This document shows positions 9,192 through 17,937 of a DNA stretch of 64,000 nt, piece after piece. The notes under the pieces are model-generated. The model searched no databases, was not told the DNA's origin, and was given only the letters and a program-made list of their open reading frames with translations. Made by a program: the position numbers and the translations under genes. This stretch comes from Ralstonia sp. UNC404CL21Col. Its GTDB lineage: Bacteria > Pseudomonadota > Gammaproteobacteria > Burkholderiales > Burkholderiaceae. How positions within the stretch are numbered: the first letter of the stretch is position 1; every line of letters begins with the position of its first letter. The DNA lies in NCBI RefSeq assembly GCF_000620465.1, contig NZ_JIBE01000004.1, positions 1,116,001 through 1,180,000 of the forward strand. Reading direction: 5' to 3'.

Positions 9192-10940
9192 ATGAAGACC
9201 GTCATGTCACGGGGCATGGCGCTGGCCGCGCTCGCCCTCGCGCTGAGCTGCGCCGGCTGCAACGACGACAGCACAGGCGACGCACCGTCGTCGCAAGCAT
9301 CGGAGCTGCCGCAGCTTTCGCCTGCCACGGGTTTGAATCTCGCCAGCGCGTGCGAGAGCTTTGCCGGCAAGCTGAGTTTTGCCAACACCAGCATCACCGC
9401 CATCTCCACCGTGGCCGCCGGCACGTTGAGCGTGGGCGGCAACGCCGTGCCCGAGCACTGCCTGATCACCGGCACCATGAACACGCGTGTGAGCGCGGTG
9501 GACGGCAAGACCTATGCCATTGGTTTCGAGATGCGTCTGCCCAAGGCATGGAACGGTCGCTTCTACTACCAGGCCAACGGTGGGCTGGATGGCGCGGTGG
9601 CCACGGCGCTGGGCGCGTTGGGCGGTGGTCCCGTGAGCAGTGCGCTCGGCTCCGGGTTTGCCGTCATCAGTTCGGATGCCGGGCATAACGGCAGCCAGGT
9701 GCCGCTGTTCGGGCGCGACCCGCAGGCCCGCCTCGATTACGGCTACAACGCCGTTGCCACGCTCACGCCGATGGCCAAGTCGATGATCGCGCAGGTGTAC
9801 GGCAAGGTGCCGGACCGCAGCTACTTTGGCGGGTGCTCCAACGGCGGGCGCCATGCGATGGTGGCCGCCGCGCGTTCGGCCAATGCGTATGACGGCATCG
9901 TGGCCGGCGACCCGGGCTTCCATCTGCCCAAGGCGGCCATCAACGAGGTGTACAGCGCCCAGCAATTGGCGACGGTGGCGACCGCCAACACCAGCGCGGG
10001 CTTTCCAGACATCACCACGTCCCTGAGCGCCGCGGAGCGCGCCATGGTCGCCAGCCACGTGCTCGCCAAGTGCGACGCATTGGACGGCACGACCGACGGC
10101 ATGATCAACAACCTCAAGGCGTGCCAGACCGCCTTCAGCCTCGCCAACGATGTGCCGACCTGCACTGGCGCCCGTGACGGCACCTGCCTGACTGCCGCGC
10201 AGAAAACCGTGATGGCGAACCTGTTTGCCGGCGCGCGCAACAGTGCGGGGCAGGCGTTGTACTCGGGCTTTTCGTTTGACGCCGGCATCAGCGGCAGCAA
10301 CTGGGCGGCGTGGAAGCAGGGCAACTCGATCCAGCTCGACCCCGCAGCGCTGGCGTTCGTGTTCACGACCACGCCGCAGCCGGCGTCGGCCATCACGTCG
10401 CTCACCGCGTATGGCCTGGCATTCAACATGGACACCGACGCGCCGAAGATCTTCGCCACAGACGCCACGTACACCGAATCCGCCTGGTCGTTCATGACGC
10501 CGCCGGATGAAACCAACCTCGGCACGCTCAAGGGGCGCGGCGCCAAGCTGATGGTCTATCACGGCACGAGCGACCCGGTGTTCTCGTCCGACGACACGAC
10601 CGACTGGTACCAGCGCCTGGCTGCAGCCAATGGCGGCGACGCCAGCAACTTCGCGCGCTTCTATCCGGTGCCCGGCATGAATCACTGCGCGGGCGGGCCG
10701 ACCGCCGACCAGTTCGACATGCTCACGCCACTGGTGGCCTGGGTGGAACACGGCGTGGCGCCTGACAGTGTGGTCGCCACCGCGCGCGACCCCGCCAACG
10801 CCGTGCCGAATGCCGAAGTGCCCACCGACTGGAATGCCGCCGGCCACGACCGCACGCGCCCGCTGTGCGCCTACCCGAAGAACGCGCGCTACACGGGCGC
10901 CGGCAACATCAACGACGCCTCGAGCTTCAGTTGCCAATGA
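9192..10940 (+). CDS. Tannase/feruloyl esterase family protein, exported
   Basis: Extracytoplasmic alpha/beta-hydrolase of 582 residues that would release hydroxycinnamic acids from plant esters (feruloylated wall polymers, chlorogenate). The N-terminus has a signal sequence ending in LSCAGCND, which resembles a lipobox but has an atypical residue at -3, so lipid anchoring is uncertain. The nucleophile lies in GGCSNGG (Ser216), the acid in YHGTSDPVFS and the histidine in PGMNHCAGG, the tannase triad with flanking cysteines. A strong GGAGGAG site precedes the ATG. Lying in the ferulate operon, it adds a substrate-releasing step. Confidence 0.9.
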   Translation: MKTVMSRGMALAALALALSCAGCNDDSTGDAPSSQASELPQLSPATGLNLASACESFAGKLSFANTSITAISTVAAGTLSVGGNAVPEHCLITGTMNTRVSAVDGKTYAIGFEMRLPKAWNGRFYYQANGGLDGAVATALGALGGGPVSSALGSGFAVISSDAGHNGSQVPLFGRDPQARLDYGYNAVATLTPMAKSMIAQVYGKVPDRSYFGGCSNGGRHAMVAAARSANAYDGIVAGDPGFHLPKAAINEVYSAQQLATVATANTSAGFPDITTSLSAAERAMVASHVLAKCDALDGTTDGMINNLKACQTAFSLANDVPTCTGARDGTCLTAAQKTVMANLFAGARNSAGQALYSGFSFDAGISGSNWAAWKQGNSIQLDPAALAFVFTTTPQPASAITSLTAYGLAFNMDTDAPKIFATDATYTESAWSFMTPPDETNLGTLKGRGAKLMVYHGTSDPVFSSDDTTDWYQRLAAANGGDASNFARFYPVPGMNHCAGGPTADQFDMLTPLVAWVEHGVAPDSVVATARDPANAVPNAEVPTDWNAAGHDRTRPLCAYPKNARYTGAGNINDASSFSCQ

Positions 10941-10969
10941 CGGCGGCCCAACATCCGGAAGGAGATGCC

Positions 10970-12202
10970 ATGCAAACCACCACCACGACGTTGAGCCGGG
11001 AGACCGTTGGCCCCGGCGTCGCCATGACGCTCGGGCTGTGCTTCATCGTTGCGCTGCTTGAGGGGCTCGATCTGCAATCCATCGGCGTGGCTGCGCCGCG
11101 CATGGCGCGCGAGTTCGGCCTGTCGGTCGGGCAGATGGGCCTTGCATTCAGCGCCGGCACGTTCGGCCTGTTGCCGGGCGCCATGCTGGGCGGCCGGCTG
11201 GCCGATCGCATCGGCCGCAAGCGCGTGCTGATCCTGGCGACGGCGTTGTTCGGCATCTTTTCGATCGCCACCGCGCACGTGTGGGATTTCAACAGCCTGT
11301 TGGCGATCCGCGTGGCCACCGGCATCGGCCTGGGGGCCGCCATGCCCAACCTGATCGCGCTGTGTGCCGAAGCGGTACCCGCACGCCTGCGCAACACCGC
11401 CGTGAGCGTCATGTATTGCGGCATCCCGTTTGGAGGTGCCATCGCCGCGGTGGTCGGCATGTTGAGCGCCGGCGATTCCGGCTGGCGCCACATCTTCTAC
11501 GTGGGCGGCTTCGGCCCCCTGGTGGTGGTGCCGCTGCTGCTGACGCTGCAGGAATCGCGCCGGTTTGACCGCAGTTTCGACGGTCAGCAGCGCGGCGCCA
11601 TCCAGCCGCCGCCGGTGTCATGGGCGCTGTTTGGCGAGCGCCGCATGGCGGCCACGCTGTTCCTGTGGGTCAGCTATTTCTTCACGCTGATCGTGCTGTA
11701 TTTCCTGCTCAACTGGCTGCCCTCCCTGATGGCCGCGCAGGGGCTGAGCCGGCCGCAGGTGGGCATGGTGCAGATCCTGTTCAACATCGGCGGCGGTGCG
11801 GGCGCGCTGGGCATTGGCATGCTGATGGATGCAGCGCGCCCGCGCTGGGTGGTGTCGGGCATGTATGTCGGCATCATCGCGGCGCTGTCGTTGCTGGCGG
11901 CGGCGGGCGGCATGGCATCGATGTCGGCCGGGGCGTTCATGGCGGGGCTGTTCGTGATCGGCGCGCAGTCGGTGCTGTATGCGCTGGCGGCGGCGTACTA
12001 CCCGACCGTCGTGCGCGGCACCGGCGTGGGCGCTGCGGTGGCGGTGGGCCGGTTGGGCTCGATCGCCGGGCCGCTGCTGGCCGGTCAACTGCTGGCGATG
12101 GGGCAGCACGCCACCACCATCATCGGCGCCAGCATCCCGGTCACCATCATCGCGGCGCTGGCTGCGCTGCTGCTGCTCAAGCGGCCGCGCGTGCAGGACT
12201 GA
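10970..12202 (+). CDS. MFS transporter, aromatic acid:H+ symporter type
   Basis: Twelve-helix major facilitator of 410 residues, most like the AAHS family (PcaK/VanK). TM1 carries LLEGLDLQSIG, equivalent to the DGFD motif those importers need, and the loop 2-3 signature GGRLADRIGRKRVL follows. The start ATG at 10970 has GGAAGGAG seven bases upstream; the longer open frame overlaps the esterase and is not used. It would import ferulate or related acids released by the preceding esterase. Substrate inferred from the operon. Confidence 0.9.
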   Translation: MQTTTTTLSRETVGPGVAMTLGLCFIVALLEGLDLQSIGVAAPRMAREFGLSVGQMGLAFSAGTFGLLPGAMLGGRLADRIGRKRVLILATALFGIFSIATAHVWDFNSLLAIRVATGIGLGAAMPNLIALCAEAVPARLRNTAVSVMYCGIPFGGAIAAVVGMLSAGDSGWRHIFYVGGFGPLVVVPLLLTLQESRRFDRSFDGQQRGAIQPPPVSWALFGERRMAATLFLWVSYFFTLIVLYFLLNWLPSLMAAQGLSRPQVGMVQILFNIGGGAGALGIGMLMDAARPRWVVSGMYVGIIAALSLLAAAGGMASMSAGAFMAGLFVIGAQSVLYALAAAYYPTVVRGTGVGAAVAVGRLGSIAGPLLAGQLLAMGQHATTIIGASIPVTIIAALAALLLLKRPRVQD

Positions 12203-12221
12203 CACAGCGGTTCTGTTTTTC

Positions 12222-12243
12222 GCGCCGTCCGGCCGGATGGCGC
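12222..12243. terminator. Hairpin between the MFS and porin genes
   Basis: A ten-base-pair GC-rich stem with almost no loop (GCGCCGTCCGG / CCGGATGGCGC, one G-T pair) lies 20 bases after the MFS stop. A T5 run precedes it on the plus strand instead of following it, so it is not a standard intrinsic terminator; it may be an mRNA processing or attenuation element. Confidence 0.35.
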
Positions 12244-12323
12244 CTTCCACATCCACGTATTCCAAACTGCCGGCCCGCCAGACATGGGGGGCGGGACCGG
12301 CTCGACCCTAGGAGGGGCCCCAC

Positions 12324-13460
12324 ATGCAAACCACCACCTTGCGCACGCACTGTCTCGTGCTGGCCGCAGCCACGTGCGCGCTCGCCAGCGGCGCGGCCAA
12401 CGCGCAGAGCGTCACGCTCTACGGCCTGATCGATACCGGCATCGAATACGTGAGCCATGCCAATACCAATGGCAACGGCCTCACGCGCATTCCGTCGGTT
12501 ACGGGCACGCTGCCCTCGCGCTGGGGCCTGCGCGGCGCTGAAGACCTGGGCAACGGCATGAAGGCCGTGTTCACGCTGGAAAGCGGCTTCAACACCGACA
12601 CCGGCACTTCCGGCCAGGGCGGTCGCCTGTTCGGCCGGCAGGCGTGGGTCGGGCTGGCGAGCGATTACGGCACCGTCACGCTGGGCCGGCAGTACAGCAT
12701 GGTGTTTCTGTCGCTGGCCGATGCAGACATCCTCGGCCCCAGCCAATACGCCATCGGTTCACTGGATGCGTACGTTCCCAATGCGCGCACGGACAACACC
12801 ATCGCCTACAAAGGCACCTTCAGCGGCCTGACGGTGGGTGCTACGTATTCGTTCGGGCGTGACGCGGCGGGCGGTGTGCCAGCCTCCGGCACCTGCGCGG
12901 GCGAGGTGGCAGGCAATGCATCGGCATGCCGTGCCATGTCGGCCATGGTGAAGTACGACGCGGCCACCTTTGGCGTGGCCGGCGCTTATGAAGAACAGCG
13001 CGGCGGCACTGGGGCCACCGCATCCTTCTTCAACGGCAGCGCGCCCATTGCGCTCACCGATGCGGGCGACAAAGACCGCCGCATCGTCGCCAATGGCTAT
13101 GTGAAGCTCGGCAACGCCAAGCTCGGCGCGGGCTGGATCGGTCGCCACGTGCAAGCCGTTGCCGGCGACGTCCGTTCCAACCTCTACTTCGTCAACGGCA
13201 GCTATCCGCTCACGGGTGCGCTTACGCTGGATGCGGGCCTCATCCGCCTGATCAACGCCGACCAAAGCCGCAGCGCGACCATGGCCGTGCTGCGCGGCGT
13301 CTATGCGTTCTCGAAGCGCACGGCGCTGTATGCGCAGACCGGCTATCTGTGGAACAGCGCCAACGCGCAGTATTCCGTCAGCGGTGGCGGCGGTGGGACG
13401 ACGCCGGCCAAGGGCGTGAACCAGCTCGGCGCAATGGTGGGGATGCGGACGGCGTTTTGA
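12324..13460 (+). CDS. Gram-negative porin
   Basis: Outer-membrane trimeric porin of 378 residues. A cleavable signal peptide ends ASGAANAQS, directly followed by the betaproteobacterial start SVTLYGLIDTGIEYVS. Alternating strand patterns, a constriction-loop region, and a terminal strand ending in phenylalanine (GAMVGMRTAF) follow the Omp32/OpcP family. AGGAGGGGCCCCAC precedes the ATG. Its place as last gene after the esterase and MFS importer suggests it carries the hydroxycinnamate across the outer membrane. The 121-base gap with a hairpin means it may also have its own transcript. Confidence 0.93.
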   Translation: MQTTTLRTHCLVLAAATCALASGAANAQSVTLYGLIDTGIEYVSHANTNGNGLTRIPSVTGTLPSRWGLRGAEDLGNGMKAVFTLESGFNTDTGTSGQGGRLFGRQAWVGLASDYGTVTLGRQYSMVFLSLADADILGPSQYAIGSLDAYVPNARTDNTIAYKGTFSGLTVGATYSFGRDAAGGVPASGTCAGEVAGNASACRAMSAMVKYDAATFGVAGAYEEQRGGTGATASFFNGSAPIALTDAGDKDRRIVANGYVKLGNAKLGAGWIGRHVQAVAGDVRSNLYFVNGSYPLTGALTLDAGLIRLINADQSRSATMAVLRGVYAFSKRTALYAQTGYLWNSANAQYSVSGGGGGTTPAKGVNQLGAMVGMRTAF

Positions 13461-13479
13461 CGAAGGCGGGGCGGCACCG

Positions 13480-14340
13480 TCACCCGTTGACGATCTCCCC
13501 CCCATTCGGATGCAGCGTCTGCCCCGTCATGTAGCTCGCGTCGGCAGACGCCAGAAAGATGTAGCACGGCGCCACTTCATCCGGCTGGCCGGCCCGGCCC
13601 AGCGGCTCGTTGCTGCCGAATTTGGCGACGTGCTCGGCGTCGAAGGTAGACGGGATCAGCGGTGTCCAGATCGGCCCCGGCGCCACGGCATTCACCAGGA
13701 TGCCCTTGTCCGCCACCTGCTGCGCCAGCGAGCGCGTGAACGCGACGATCGCCCCCTTGGTGGCGGCGTAGTCCACCAGGTGGCCGCTGCCGCGAAACGC
13801 CGTCACTGACGTCGTCGTGATGATGCGCGCGCCTTCATGCAGGTGCGGCAGCGCGGCACGGATCAAATAGAACATCGCAAAGACGTTCGTGCGGAACGTC
13901 CGTTCGAGCTGCGCCGCATCGATGTCGGCCAAGCTTTGCTGCGGGTGCTGTTCTGCCGCATTGCTCACCACGATGTCGATCTTGCCGAAGGTCGCGACCG
14001 CCTGTGTGACGACCGCGCGGGCGTGCGCCTCGTCGCCCAGGTCGCCGGCAATGGCCTCGCAGCGGCGGCCGGTCGCGCGGACGAGGCGGCAGGTCTGGTT
14101 GGCGTCGTCGTGTTCGTCCAGGTACGCGATCAGCACATCGGCGCCTTCCTTGGCAAAGCCGATGGCGACCGCGCGGCCGATGCCGCTGTCGCCGCCGGTG
14201 ACGATGGCCACCTTGTCTGTGAGCTTGCCGCTGCCGACGTAATTTTCCATCTCGGATTGCGGGCGGGGCGTCATGTTGCCTTCGGTGCCGGGCTGGCGGT
14301 CTTGGTGCTGTGGCGGTTGCTGTTGGGGCTGGTCGGGCAT
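13480..14340 (-). CDS. SDR family oxidoreductase, YghA/general-stress type
   Basis: NAD(P)-dependent short-chain dehydrogenase of 286 residues. The hydrophilic Gln/Pro-rich N-terminal extension (about 40 residues) before VAIVTGGDSGIGRAVAI is typical of the YghA/GspA-39 stress branch. The NNAG position reads SNAAEQ, the catalytic serine lies in TTTSVTAF and the YxxxK motif is DYAATKGA. Its stop faces the porin stop with a 19-base gap (convergent). The true substrate of this branch is poorly known; related proteins are induced by osmotic and oxidative stress. Confidence 0.92.
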   Translation of the reverse strand: MPDQPQQQPPQHQDRQPGTEGNMTPRPQSEMENYVGSGKLTDKVAIVTGGDSGIGRAVAIGFAKEGADVLIAYLDEHDDANQTCRLVRATGRRCEAIAGDLGDEAHARAVVTQAVATFGKIDIVVSNAAEQHPQQSLADIDAAQLERTFRTNVFAMFYLIRAALPHLHEGARIITTTSVTAFRGSGHLVDYAATKGAIVAFTRSLAQQVADKGILVNAVAPGPIWTPLIPSTFDAEHVAKFGSNEPLGRAGQPDEVAPCYIFLASADASYMTGQTLHPNGGEIVNG

Positions 14341-14497
14341 GGTCGGCTCGCTATGAAAGGGTGGAGATACCGGCTTTCAGCACGCGCCATGCCATTGCAC
14401 GGGAATGTGATGCGAGGGCGAAATCTCAGGTGCATGCCCGGAGGCACGCGGCTTGCTCCGTGGTGGAAAACACTTCACATCCACCACGGGAGGCGCC

Positions 14498-14989
14498 ATG
14501 GACACGCTGCTGTTCCTCTTTGGCGAAGGCAAGGATCTCAACCCCCTGCAAACCGCGATGCGCGCGGTGGTGGTGTTCGCCATCGGGCTGGCGCTGGTTC
14601 GCCTCTCTGGCCGGCGCTCGTTCGGGCAGCGTGCACCGTTCGACTTTGTGGTAGCCGTGTTGCTCGGGGCGACGTTGAGCCGCGCGATTGTCGGCGCGTC
14701 GCCGTTTGTAGCAACGATATCGGCGTCGCTCGCGCTGGTGGCCGTGCACCGTCTGCTTGGGTGGGCGTGCGTGCGGCTGCCCCAGCTCGAACGGTTCATC
14801 GCGGGCCGCGAACGCGAGGTCTATCGCGAAGGCCGTTTCAACCAGGGCGAGATGGATGCGGCACTCATCACCGTGGGCGATGTGCAAGAGAGCGTGCGCC
14901 AGACCTTAGGCTCGCGCACGCTGGACGATGTGGAGGCCGCCATTCTGGAGCGCAACGGACAGGTCAGCCTGATCCGCAAGCGCCGCTGA
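14498..14989 (+). CDS. DUF421 (YetF-like) membrane protein
   Basis: 163-residue protein with three predicted N-terminal helices (VVVFAIGLALVRL, FVVAVLLGATLSRAIV, FVATISASLALVAV), then a soluble domain beginning at RFIAGREREVY. The GRRSFGQ-PFDFVVAVLLG block is the DUF421 signature. The ATG at 14498 has GGGAGGC just upstream; longer frames from 14453 include the ribosome site and are unlikely. Function unknown; members are often found with stress genes. It starts a rightward group with a small hydrophilic protein and an NRAMP-like transporter. Confidence 0.88.
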   Translation: MDTLLFLFGEGKDLNPLQTAMRAVVVFAIGLALVRLSGRRSFGQRAPFDFVVAVLLGATLSRAIVGASPFVATISASLALVAVHRLLGWACVRLPQLERFIAGREREVYREGRFNQGEMDAALITVGDVQESVRQTLGSRTLDDVEAAILERNGQVSLIRKRR

Positions 14990-15023
14990 TTTTTCACACC
15001 TGCATACCACTCCGGAGCCAACC

Positions 15024-15290
15024 ATGCGAGACAAGCAACAGAAGGAAAACCGGGACGCTGAACAGCGTCAGGCCGATTGGGAACAGGCTGAGTCGCACCG
15101 CAAACCGGACGACCGGCCCGCCAATGCGGAAGCGGGCCGCACCGGCAGCACGGCACCCAAGCCGCAAAGCCAGCACGACACGCTGCGCCGCATGCGCCAG
15201 GGCGAAGTGCCGCCCGGCATCACCCGCGACAAGCTGCACGACCCCGGCGAGCAGACGCCCGACGCGCCGCCCACCGACAACCGCAGCTGA
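15024..15290 (+). CDS. Small highly hydrophilic protein of unknown function
   Basis: 88 residues made almost only of charged and polar amino acids (starting MRDKQQKENRDAEQRQ) with several prolines toward the end and no hydrophobic core, so probably disordered. A ribosome site CGGAGC precedes the ATG. It sits between DUF421 (34 bases upstream) and the NRAMP-like gene (7 bases downstream), suggesting an operon. The composition resembles hydrophilin-like stress proteins, but there is no signature to name a family. Confidence 0.65.
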   Translation: MRDKQQKENRDAEQRQADWEQAESHRKPDDRPANAEAGRTGSTAPKPQSQHDTLRRMRQGEVPPGITRDKLHDPGEQTPDAPPTDNRS

Positions 15291-15297
15291 GCCCAGC

Positions 15298-16569
15298 GTG
15301 CCCGCAGCAGACGACACCCCGTGGTACCGCCGGCTGGGACCCGGCTTCATCACCGGCGCCGCGGATGACGATCCGAGTGGCATCGCCACGTACGCGCAGG
15401 CCGGGGCACAGGTCGGCACGGGCATGCTGTGGACGCTGTTGCTCACGCTACCCCTGATGATCGCCATCCAGCTCGTCAGTGCGCGCCTGGGGCGGGTGTC
15501 CGGGCAGGGCGTGGTGGCCAACATCCGGCGGCATCATTCACCGTGGCTGGCGTATGCGTTCGTGGCGCTCGTCACGGTGGCCAACGTCATCAATGTCGGT
15601 GCCGACATTGCGGCCATGGGCGACAGCGTGCGGCTGCTCGTGGGCGGCGCCACGGCGTGGTACGCCTGCCTGTTTGCGGTGGTGACCCTCGTGCTGCAAG
15701 TCTGGATGCCGTATCGGCGGTATGCGCGCTATCTGCAGTGGATTGCGTTGTCGCTGCTGGCATATGTGGCTACGGCATTTGTCGTGAAGGTCGACTGGGC
15801 GCATGCGCTGCACGACACCGTGGTGCCGCGGATGCAGTGGTCCAAGGACTACGCAATGACGCTGGTCGCCGTGTTTGGTACCACCATCAGCCCGTATCTG
15901 TTTGTCTGGCAAGCCGCCGGCGAGGTCGAAGAAACGCGGCTGGCCGACGACGAAGCACCGCTCAAGAAAGCGCCGTGGCAAGCGAAGGACCAGCTCGCAC
16001 GCATCCGCATCGACACGACGGTCGGGATGGCGGTGTCGGCCCTCATCGCCTTCTGCATCATGCTGACGGCGGCCTATGCGCTGCACACGCACGGCGTCAC
16101 GCAAATCGAAACCTGTGCGCAGGCCGCCGAGGCGCTCAAGCCGGTGGCCGGCCGCTTTGCACAGATGCTGTTTGCCGTGGGCGTGATCGGCACGGGGCTG
16201 TTGGCGGTGCCGGTGCTGGCGGGGTCCGCCGCCTATGCCGCTGCCGAGGCCTTCAAGTGGCATAGCAGCCTGGAAGCCAAGGTGCACCACGCGCCCAAGT
16301 TCTACCTGTTCCTGACGCTGGTGATGGCGGCCGCCATGGTGATGGTGTTCCTGCCGATCGAGCCTTTCAAGTTGCTGTACTGGTCCGCCGTGCTCAACGG
16401 CGTGGCCGCCACGCCGGTCATGGTGATGCTGCAGTTGATGTCGCGTCGCAAGGCAGTGATGGGGCCGTTTCGCAGCTCGCCGCTGCTCCATGGCACGGCC
16501 TGGGTGGCGACGCTGTGCATGTGCGCCAGCACGCTGCTGTTCTTCGTGCTGGCTGCGCGCGGTTCCTGA
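15298..16569 (+). CDS. NRAMP-superfamily divalent metal transporter with altered metal-site motifs
   Basis: Polytopic transporter of about 423 residues with the NRAMP fold order: PGFITGAADDDPSG in TM1, later helices spaced normally and ten or eleven membrane segments. I take GTG at 15298, seven bases after the upstream stop, because the homologous region starts there; the open frame continues upstream and this start is not certain. The canonical TM1 DPGN reads DPSG (25-28) and the TM6 MPH reads ISPYLF (197-202), so the methionine ligand of Mn/Fe transporters is absent. Substrate may therefore be another ion. Cytoplasmic loop residues EVEETRLADDEAPL are strongly acidic. Confidence 0.85.
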   Translation: MPAADDTPWYRRLGPGFITGAADDDPSGIATYAQAGAQVGTGMLWTLLLTLPLMIAIQLVSARLGRVSGQGVVANIRRHHSPWLAYAFVALVTVANVINVGADIAAMGDSVRLLVGGATAWYACLFAVVTLVLQVWMPYRRYARYLQWIALSLLAYVATAFVVKVDWAHALHDTVVPRMQWSKDYAMTLVAVFGTTISPYLFVWQAAGEVEETRLADDEAPLKKAPWQAKDQLARIRIDTTVGMAVSALIAFCIMLTAAYALHTHGVTQIETCAQAAEALKPVAGRFAQMLFAVGVIGTGLLAVPVLAGSAAYAAAEAFKWHSSLEAKVHHAPKFYLFLTLVMAAAMVMVFLPIEPFKLLYWSAVLNGVAATPVMVMLQLMSRRKAVMGPFRSSPLLHGTAWVATLCMCASTLLFFVLAARGS

Positions 16570-16665
16570 AAAAACAGCCGGCTGGGGCGCAGGCACCGGG
16601 GTTGCGTGTCTTGGGCGAAACCGCGTTTCCGGAGCGGTGTCCTGTTCACCAACCAGGGGTCAATC

Positions 16666-17937
16666 ATGAAAGCTGTTGTATTTCACGGCATCGGCGACAT
16701 TCGTCTGGAAGACGTGCCCGAGCCGACACTGCGCGAGCCCACCGACGCCATCGTGCGCCTGACGGCCAGCGCCATCTGCGGGACGGATCTGCACTTCGTG
16801 CGCGGCACCATGGCCGATGTGAAGGAGGGGCGCATTCTCGGCCACGAAGGCGTGGGCGTGGTGGAAGCGCTGGGCGACGATGTGCGCAATCTGTCGGTGG
16901 GCGATCGGGTGGTGATTCCGTCCACCATCGCATGCGGCGCGTGCGCATATTGCCGTGCCGGTTACACGGCGCAATGTGACGTGGCGAATCCGCATGGGCA
17001 CTTGGCCGGCACGTCGTTCTACGGCGGCCCGGAAGAAGCCGGCGGGTTTGACGGCCTGCAGGCGGAAAAGGCGCGTGTACCGTTTGCGCACGTCAACCTC
17101 GTCAAGCTGCCCGACGAGGTGTCGGACGACCAGGCCATTCTGCTGTCGGACATTTTTCCCACCGGCTACTTCGGCGCCGATCTGGCCAACATCAAGCCAG
17201 GCCATACCGTCGCTGTGTTCGGTGCAGGGCCGGTCGGGCAGTTCGTGATCGCGTCGGCCAAGCTGATGGGCGCGGGGCGCATCTTTGCGGTGGACCACCT
17301 GGCGGACCGGCTCGACATGGCGCGCGCGCAAGGCGCCGAGGTGATCGACTTCGAACGCGAAGACCCCGTGCAGGCGTTGCGCCGGCTCACCGGCGGCATT
17401 GGCGTGGATTGCGCGATCGATGCCGTGGGCGTGGACGCGCAGCATGCCGACCACGGCCCAGCCCGCCCCGACGACAAGACGGCCGAAGCCTTTGCCGCCG
17501 AGCGCAAAGCCACAGCGCCGCAAGCGCGCGGCACGGGTGCCGTATCCGACGCCAACGAGAACGCACCGTGGCAAGCCGGCGATGCGCCCTCGCAAGCGCT
17601 GCGCTGGGCCGTCGAAGGCCTCGCCAAGGCGGGCACGCTGTCGATCATCGGTGTATATCCGCCCAACGACACGACGTTCCCCATCGGCATGGCGATGAAC
17701 AAGAACCTCACCATCCGCATGGGCAACTGCAACCATCGCCGCTATCTGCCCAAGCTGGTCGAGCTGGTGCGCACGGGCGCAATCGATCCAGCCACGGTGC
17801 TGTCGGTGCGCGAGCCGATGGCGGCGGCGCTCGATGCCTACCGCGCCTTCGACACGCGCGAGCCCGGCTGGATGAAGGTCAAGCTCGACCCGCAAGCCAC
17901 TGACGGCGCTCGCACGCCCCGCGCCTCGCGCGCATGA
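16666..17937 (+). CDS. Zinc-dependent alcohol dehydrogenase, formaldehyde-dehydrogenase-like
   Basis: Medium-chain dehydrogenase of 423 residues. Catalytic-zinc residues lie in AICGTDLHF and GHEGVG, the structural-zinc cluster in CGACAYCRAGYTAQCD and the NAD fold in VFGAGPVGQFV. A roughly 50-residue Ala/Asp-rich insertion near residues 258-310 is typical of the glutathione-independent formaldehyde dehydrogenase branch and lengthens it beyond ordinary 340-390-residue enzymes. Start ATG 16666 is chosen because homology begins there. Its stop overlaps the PIG-L start by four bases, so it belongs to the glycan-related group downstream. Substrate unknown. Confidence 0.9.
   Translation: MKAVVFHGIGDIRLEDVPEPTLREPTDAIVRLTASAICGTDLHFVRGTMADVKEGRILGHEGVGVVEALGDDVRNLSVGDRVVIPSTIACGACAYCRAGYTAQCDVANPHGHLAGTSFYGGPEEAGGFDGLQAEKARVPFAHVNLVKLPDEVSDDQAILLSDIFPTGYFGADLANIKPGHTVAVFGAGPVGQFVIASAKLMGAGRIFAVDHLADRLDMARAQGAEVIDFEREDPVQALRRLTGGIGVDCAIDAVGVDAQHADHGPARPDDKTAEAFAAERKATAPQARGTGAVSDANENAPWQAGDAPSQALRWAVEGLAKAGTLSIIGVYPPNDTTFPIGMAMNKNLTIRMGNCNHRRYLPKLVELVRTGAIDPATVLSVREPMAAALDAYRAFDTREPGWMKVKLDPQATDGARTPRASRA

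Noticed and set aside
13837..15297. Upstream part of the long frame joined to the NRAMP-like gene
   Set aside because: It overlaps the SDR, DUF421 and hydrophilic genes on their correct frames; protein-like sequence begins only near 15298.
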